A DNA stretch of 64,000 nt from Sambucus nigra. Lineage: Eukaryota; Streptophyta; Magnoliopsida; Dipsacales; Adoxaceae. Positions 58,430 through 64,000 of the stretch are shown piece by piece. A model generated the notes under the pieces. That model worked only from the letters and a program-made list of their open reading frames with translations, was not told the origin of the DNA and made no database searches. How positions within the stretch are numbered: position 1 is the first letter of the stretch; every line of letters begins with the position of its first letter. Location of the stretch: the NCBI GenBank assembly GCA_949130495.1, contig OX422207.1, forward strand, positions 708,074,456 through 708,138,455, read 5' to 3'. A program made the position numbers and the translations under genes.

Positions 58430-61400
58430 TCCAAAACTTTTGAGAGAACATCGAGAGTGAAACTCTTCACTTTCTTTCTTGCTCGTTCCAGCGACTTTCT
58501 GAGGCGGCGTATGGCGGTTCAAAGTGATCTGTAGCTGATCTTTGCGACTTTCTTCATTTCCAGGTGATTTTTCAACCACTATTTACATTTTTCTTCCCTT
58601 ATGATACTCTGCCTGTTTCATTTGCTAGAAATCTAGGGTTTTATTTGTTCGTTTTGCTTTTTCCACATATGCTGCATATGAAATACGTAGAACTGTTCTT
58701 GATGTTCATGATTGACCACTCTGTATTCTGTGGGTTTGATTCTAAAAGTGATTAGATTTAGGTAATCAACTTGTTTAGGATAGAGGCCGCGACATGGTAG
58801 GATTTCAATAATCTTTTCCGCGAACTGGTATAATACTTCTGCGTCATACCGTGCTAAATGGCCGCGGTCCCTCGAACTATCATCCGCGGCATCAAATCAC
58901 CACCCTTAGTAGTCTCAGAATAGCCTTAAAACTTTCATGAACCCAAGACATTCATGTTAAATAACTATAGCTACTGCTAGAGCGTAAAGAGTGGACTGAA
59001 CATTTAGGAATGGCCATGGCCAGGAACGCCCTAAAAGCAATTCTATCTTATTATCGAGGTATTCTATGTTCCTCTGATATGGATGTGGCCGCGGCTTGTA
59101 GGGACAGTACGATCCCATTAGACATTTTTTGATTCAAAAATACCCTTCTGCGGCTTCTTGAAGTCTTACAAATCATACTGGCTGCGGCGCCTAACTGCAA
59201 ACTCTGCTTTTCAGGTTCTGCTACAGCCATATGAGCTTTGACCTAGACGAGTTCCTGAGAGGCTTTTGGGCAAAGCATTTTGGGACCTCTCCCCCCGAGC
59301 TTACTTCTGTGCCCCCTCTAAGATCAGTAGGGCCCTGCAAACTAAAAGATTGCTCGAACTGCGTGATAATCGACTCAAACTCTGCGGACTCTGCATCTGG
59401 TAAGGATTCCCAATCTCCATCGATGGAAGAGGAATCCAACTCAAGTACACATACAATGGTTGTAGGAGACAATGCAGCGGCTGTTAGAAATAACCCAGGA
59501 GGAACATCTGGGAGGGATGAGAGACCCCTTGCCGCGCTTGATATCCGTGGCTTAATGACCCAAGATTGGGTTGAGAAGGTTGCTGAGGCCTTCGAATTTC
59601 TAGAAAATTTGATGTGCTCGGCCCCTGCCGTGAACCAAAGACCGTGCACAGTTTTATCCGATGATGGAATTTGCTTCCCGCTGCACGCCTTCATTTACGG
59701 GCTGCGGCTACCAGTCCCAGTTCCTATCCTTCGCCTTTTTCAGGCAATGAACCTGGCCCCAGCACAGCTGGACCCTAATGGCTGGAGAGCCGTTCTCGCT
59801 GCAATTGTCCTTTAGGATAATTTGTTCAAACAGGACATCACCCCCGCGGAGTTCTTTCACTTCTACCGTCCAAAGGAGAACACAGTGAAATTCGCGGGGT
59901 ACTATTACCTCTCTAACCGCGGTAGGGACGAGGCCCTTTACACTAGGAGACCGACCAGTGTGAAGAATTGGAAGGGGAAATATTTATACATCTCTGGTGA
60001 AGGCTGGGAGATGCATCCCTAGGAGAACGAAATAGAGAGAACATATAAAATGCCACGACAGTGGGGGTCACCATCAAAATTAGGTATAAGATTATAGCCG
60101 CTTCCTTTTTATTTCACATGTAACTTCCACTAACCTGAATCGTCTTTTCTTTCTGTAGCCCTTGACAATCTGCATTTGAATAAGCGGCAGGAACAAAGGG
60201 TTGCTGAGGCCGCGGAAGTTTCTGCTGAGCACAAGAAGTTCAGCACACTCGTAACGTCAACAACCATTTTTGAAGCAGGATTTTTCCCAAACAAATCCAT
60301 TCCTCAACAAATGGGTGCGGAAGGTAACTAACTGCACCATAATTTTTACTCCGCGGTCATTTATTCTCTTGAACTCGAACTCATGCCATTCCTTTTCAGG
60401 CGAAGAAGTTGACAGGGAGTTGCTAGCGGCACAACTAGCGGAAATGGATGAGGACGCAGTCGTCCTAAATAATACTGCGTGTAGCAGGAAGAGGAAGTGG
60501 AAGAGGTCCAAGGCCAAGGGACCTGCCGCGGCCCCCTACGGAGAAAATAATGTTGCCCCAGCCATGGTTGTTGCCGATAAGGCAACTGATCATGCCGCGG
60601 ATCAGATGGTCAATGATGAAAACCCTGCCGACTATTTTGATGATGACCTAGGGGAAAACTTGGCCGCAGCTGGCCTGATGTCAACTGAAGTGCCCCTTCA
60701 ATCATCCTCTCCTCCACCGCCAACTGTAGTGGCGGTTAATACGAACTTGCCACCTCCTCAATTCCGCGGAGAGTCTGGGCCAGATGGCAGACCAAGGCCT
60801 CAATTAAGGCAGCCTGACCCAAATTCTACCTGGGACACTACCGCAAAGGCTGCGCAGAGAATTAAGCGAGCCTTGGATGCCGCGGACCTTGAAAGGCTGG
60901 TTGGAGAAGATCATGAAGATCTGGAGGACTGTGGCCTCCATAGCCTTCTGAGGGTACGTGCCAGTTGTTATTTGACTTTGCATCTCATATTTTTCCATAT
61001 TTTCTAACGTCTTTTCTTTCAGTCCACGGATATTATTGTGGTCTAGAAGAGGAAGTACGAGGCTCTTTATAGGTTGAAAGAGGCCGATAAGAGTGCACAT
61101 ACTACGGACTTGCAAGCTGCATAGACTTCTGCTTTTGAGGTGGGGAAAAAGTCTGCTGCCGTGGACCTTCAAGCAGCCCATGTAAACGTTGAGAAAGTCG
61201 TCAAGGCGATGGAAGAAGTGGAGGAGAATTTTAAATAGGCCGTGGAATCCATGAAATCTTCGCAGGCCCAGACTGCGGAGGACGCCCGTGTTGCGGAAAT
61301 TTCAAATGCCAAGCTTGCCCTTCTCCAGCAGAAATATGAGGAGCTAGATGCCAAGTCCGCCCAGAAAGATGAAGATCATGCCGTGGAAGTGAAAAAGCTG

Positions 61401-61754
61401 GAAGAAGATCATGGTGACGCCCTCCAGCTAGCCATAGATCATGACGTGGAGTCATTCAAAGGCTCCAAGGATTTCTTCCTTATCAATAACAGGGCATACC
61501 TCTGCGGCTACCAGGAGCTGCAGCAGAGATTTATCAGGAGTTTCCCTGAGGCCAAGGAGGATGTCATTGCCTGGAAGTTAAATGATGCCGAACATCAATA
61601 GTGCATCGCTGAACTAAAGGCCGCGGCAGAAGAGAGGGCAAGGCTCAAGGCCGAGGCAGAGGCAGAGGCAGAGGCAGAAGCCACGGAATGAGAGACCGAG
61701 ATTGTCGCGGGCGGTGAAGACGATGATGATGATGATGATGACGCATCCTCTTGA
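58430..61754 (+). pseudogene. Antisense multi-exon ORF (PF04195-like) of the second Tat element
   Basis: Plus-strand gene against the direction of gag. Exon 1 is non-coding and ends at 58563 (CAG/GTGATT). Exon 2 starts at 59215 after TTTTCAG, with ATG at 59231, and runs to about 60080. Further exons are 60159-60323, 60400-60953 and 61023-61754. The N-terminal part is FDLDEFLRGFWAKHF. A Ser/Asp-rich linker follows, then the PF04195-like domain (PVPVPILRLFQAMNLAP, LDPNGWRAVLAAI, FFHFYRPKE, WKGKYLYISGEGW). The middle is acidic with a basic patch (RKRKWKRSKAKG) and Pro-rich. The C-terminal third is a long coiled coil, then EA repeats and an Asp run (GGEDDDDDDDD). In-frame stops: TAG at 59813, 60020, 61044, 61122, 61236 and 61599, TGA at 61689; no frameshift was seen within exons. 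Function unknown. A basic patch and acidic tail suggest a nuclear protein (inference). Confidence 0.7.
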
Positions 61755-62506
61755 ACTAATTTCTATTTCATCATTAATATAGGGATGCGTCCCTCCCTTT
61801 TGTAATCTTTGAACTTCTTTTGTGGCTGCGGCCTTCATTATGTAATCTATGGCTTATTAATACCAAGGCTAGACCATATTTTTACCATTACAATTGACTG
61901 CTTAATGTATTCCTTGCTCTTTTATGTTGCATCACTTACATTGCTTGCTATAATGAATTATTGTACGTTACTGCCTCATCTCTGAAAATGCATCCGCGTC
62001 CCGACAGACGTAACATTTCAAGTCCGCGGTCAGAGGTCGATTTCTTAGTTTGATTTTTTGTCAAGTCTGTGTCCATACAAATGGTGTTAAATCCCTGGCA
62101 TCGACTGCTGCGTCACATCAGCTGCGTACAAGCCGCGGCTCGTTATTATGTCGCGTCATGTAAACGTCTTTGCCTGACTGCCGCGGACAGGATTTCAAGG
62201 CTGGGACTTGCTGATTGCATGGATCCCCAGCTGCTTTCATTGCACCCGGTTGTCTGAGCCGTTTTGCTATCCCATCATAACCAACATGGAATATGTGGAT
62301 AACTCTTTCCTTAGACTTGGTACAACTGATTCTCTTCTACCGTCACATTCGACATTGTAGCTTTCTCATGCTTCAAGATGTTCGTGCCTTACCATTTTCA
62401 TGAATGAGTGGCTCCTAGAGCTCTGTAACTGTACTAGTGGGATGCGGCACATTTCTGGTTTATCTGAATAATGCGCCTCTGTAGACATATGTTGGAGTTT
62501 CCAAGT

Positions 62507-62970
62507 CTTCTTGGGCTGGGTCATATCACCAAGCCCTAACATGCGAGACACTATTAAGCCTCTCCAGGCTGGGTTATGTTATTAAGCCACCCACAGCTAA
62601 TATGCGAGACACTATCAAGCCTCTCCAGGTTGGGTTATGTTATTAAGCCACCCATAACTAATATGCGAGACACTATCAGGACTCTCCAGGCTGGATTATG
62701 TTATTAAGCCACCCACAGCTGATATGTGAGACACTATCAAGCCTCTCCAGGTTGGGTTATGTTATTAATCCACCCACAGCTAATATGCGAGACACTATCA
62801 AGCCTCTCCAGGCTGGGTTATGTTATTAAGCCACCCACAACTAATATGCGAGACACTATCAAGCCTGTCCAGGTCGGGTTATGTTATTAAGCCACCCACA
62901 GCTAATATGAGAGACACTATCAAGCCTATCCAGGCTGGGTTATGTTATTAAGCCACCCACAGCTGCTGAT
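62507..62970. repeat. 61-bp tandem array, seven units plus a partial
   Basis: Units start at 62543, 62604, 62665, 62726, 62787, 62848 and 62909, exactly 61 bp apart. Each reads GCGAGACACTATCAAGCC, TCTCCAGGYTGGGTTATGTT, ATTAAGCCACCCACAGCTAA, TAT. A diverged partial copy precedes them. Units differ by one to five bases. The array lies between the antisense gene and gag. Confidence 0.95.
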
Positions 62971-63468
62971 ATATAGAGAGTCATCCTTAGCTAGATAGTA
63001 TAAGCCTCCCGGCCCGATAACGCATCCAAAAGCTGAGCACGAGCATTGTAAGGCCCCGTGACTAATGAAAGCTCCTTTAATCTTCAGATGCTTTCGTGAA
63101 TATTATCATCATATGATAAGATGTAGTTGCACATGTATAAAGGTCGTAATCCCTCCATATGCGCATCCCGAAATAATAATAATCTTTCGAGATAATTTGT
63201 TATCCTTCTTCTAGAATCTGTTTAAGACACAAAGTTTTTTTGTGAGATAACAGGTTATGAAACCAAGAGAAATATCAGATATGGCAAAATTTGCTAATTC
63301 ATATGTTTATATGTGTCTGCTTCACCTAATGACTTTGTTAATAAAACATAAGGTCCTAAGTATTAAGGCTACAATTGAGCTTCATAAAACATAAACAGAA
63401 ATAGTTGAAATTGGAAAGACTAAGGATGAGGTGCGGCATGCAGCCTCTGTCAGGTCCGGCTGGGTCCT
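62971..63468. other. Spacer between tandem array and gag
   Basis: AT-rich with no pol motif in any frame. In a complete Tat element this is where integrase, RNase H, RT and protease would lie, so their absence marks the internal deletion. Confidence 0.6.
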
Positions 63469-63975
63469 CTATTCATTCTTTAGGAATCGCCGCAGCATCC
63501 CTTGCCCAATTAGCCTTTCAACTTCGTCTTTCAGAGCATAGCATTGCTCTGTGTCATGGCCATGGTCCTGATGGAATTTGCACCAGGTAGCTTTATTCCT
63601 CTTGTGGGGTGGAGCTCTCAACTTTTTGGGCCACCTCAAAAGCTTATCCTCTTTGATGAACTCGAAGATCTCTTCAACCGGGAAAATCAACGGAGTATAG
63701 ATACCCGACTTCTTTTCTGATTTCTCTGACCTCCTTTTTTGACTCCTACTAGTTGATTCCGCGGCTTCATTAATTACCGCGGCAGACAAAGCTTTTTCCT
63801 CTGAAACCACGTCTATATTTTGAGAGACCGAGACCTCTAACATTAGCACCCTCTGTGTTAGGTAATTGACCTGGGTCTAAAGTGAGGCATGGATGTCATA
63901 GAGGTGATTAAGGTGATTATAAAGTTGCACAATCTCATCCTTAACTTATGTACTCTTGTTGGATTCTCCTTCCAT
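63469..63975 (-). pseudogene. Shortened Gag: coiled coil joined to Tat zinc knuckle
   Basis: On the minus strand from an ATG at 63975: MEGESNKST, stop, then a coiled-coil-like VKDEIVQLYNHLNHLYDIHASL, stop, TQVNYLTQRVLMLEVS. From 63849 the frame is open to 63469. It ends with YTPLIFPVEEIFEFIKED, LRWPKKLRAPPHKRNK and the Tat nucleocapsid motif CKFHQDHGHDTEQC, then ALKDEVERLI. The Retrotrans_gag capsid core, which should lie between the coiled coil and the knuckle, is missing. Stops are TAA (about 63946) and TAG (about 63877). About 169 codons in total against several hundred for a full Tat Gag. No pol follows. Confidence 0.75.
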
Positions 63976-64000
63976 TTGTGCTCTTGTTAGCCTTTATAAA

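Larger units (their letters stand above)
57634..64000 (-). mobile_element. Second Tat-lineage element, partial, CCGCGG-rich
   Basis: Minus-strand element running off the right edge. The 3' LTR is at 57634-58290, followed by the polypurine tract, a plus-strand multi-exon antisense ORF (to 61754), a 61-bp tandem array (62507-62970) and a shortened gag on the minus strand (63975-63469). No protease, RT, RNaseH or integrase lies between gag and the array, so the element is a non-autonomous deletion form. It is GC-richer than its surroundings and contains 19 exact CCGCGG hexamers spread over LTR, introns, exons and spacers. Confidence 0.8.

Noticed and set aside
62507..62970. CRISPR array
   Set aside because: Tandem 61-bp units have no unique spacers, and the DNA is plant nuclear.

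Overview
The window is plant nuclear DNA, AT-rich and almost wholly made of transposable elements nested in one another. It is most likely from an angiosperm and probably a eudicot; nothing visible fixes the family. The evidence is plant Ty3/gypsy elements of two lineages (Tat-type with antisense ORFs, and Del/Tekay-type with very long TGTAA... LTRs), a CACTA DNA transposon with a Ptta/En/Spm-type ORF, a plant LINE, Tourist-like and other MITEs, and decayed fragments of two typical plant genes (a GSK3/shaggy-like kinase and a cytochrome P450). No intact host gene, tRNA, rRNA, miRNA or CRISPR array is visible.

Layout. 1-2.4 kb: an unidentified ORF remnant and a dead GSK3/shaggy kinase fragment. 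2.4-6.6 kb: a structurally complete 4.1-kb CACTA element with a TCA target duplication; its only ORF is a broken Ptta-type gene and it has no transposase. 6.6-9.4 kb: a P450 fragment and the end of a second CACTA-like element. 9.9-11.2 kb: a minus-strand LTR with a 160-170-bp tandem array. 13.0-13.4 kb: a hairpin MITE. 13.4-14.8 kb: a 5'-truncated Del-like LTR. 14.8-19.7 kb: a 5'-truncated minus-strand LINE split by a 2.8-kb solo LTR with a CCATC duplication. 19.8-20.5 kb: a fold-back made of AACTTTGAT-type units. 21.6-45.7 kb: a minus-strand Tat element (gag-pro-RT-RNaseH-integrase plus antisense ORFs) hosting a Del/Tekay element (22.9-34.6 kb), whose 5' LTR hosts a 6.2-kb LARD-like element (24.4-30.6 kb), and hosting separately a 1.4-kb solo LTR with a CAAAG duplication. 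45.7-57.6 kb: gene-free DNA with a (GT)n palindrome, a Tourist-like MITE, palindrome arrays and a probable LTR. 57.6-64 kb: a second minus-strand Tat element, with one LTR, a spliced antisense ORF, a 61-bp tandem array and a shortened gag.

How the parts work together. In both Tat elements gag(-pol) is read on the minus strand from the right, while the region next to the 3' LTR carries a plus-strand multi-exon ORF with its own TATA box and a domain resembling the plant 'putative gypsy-type transposon' family (PF04195). The Del/Tekay element keeps only gag. The LARD keeps LTRs, a primer-binding site and one ORF of about 320 codons with no recognised domain.

The most unusual signal is below gene level. 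Several unrelated elements each carry their own short CG-centred palindrome in many copies: GTCACGGTCA/TGACCGTGAC at both CACTA ends, CCGAATCGATTCGG in the Del LTR, GGTCGATCGATCGACC in both LARD LTRs, TCGTTCGAGCGA at 51.1 kb, and CCGCGG throughout the second Tat element (19 exact copies in 6.3 kb, 2 in the remaining 57.7 kb). All coordinates, splice sites and counts were read by eye.
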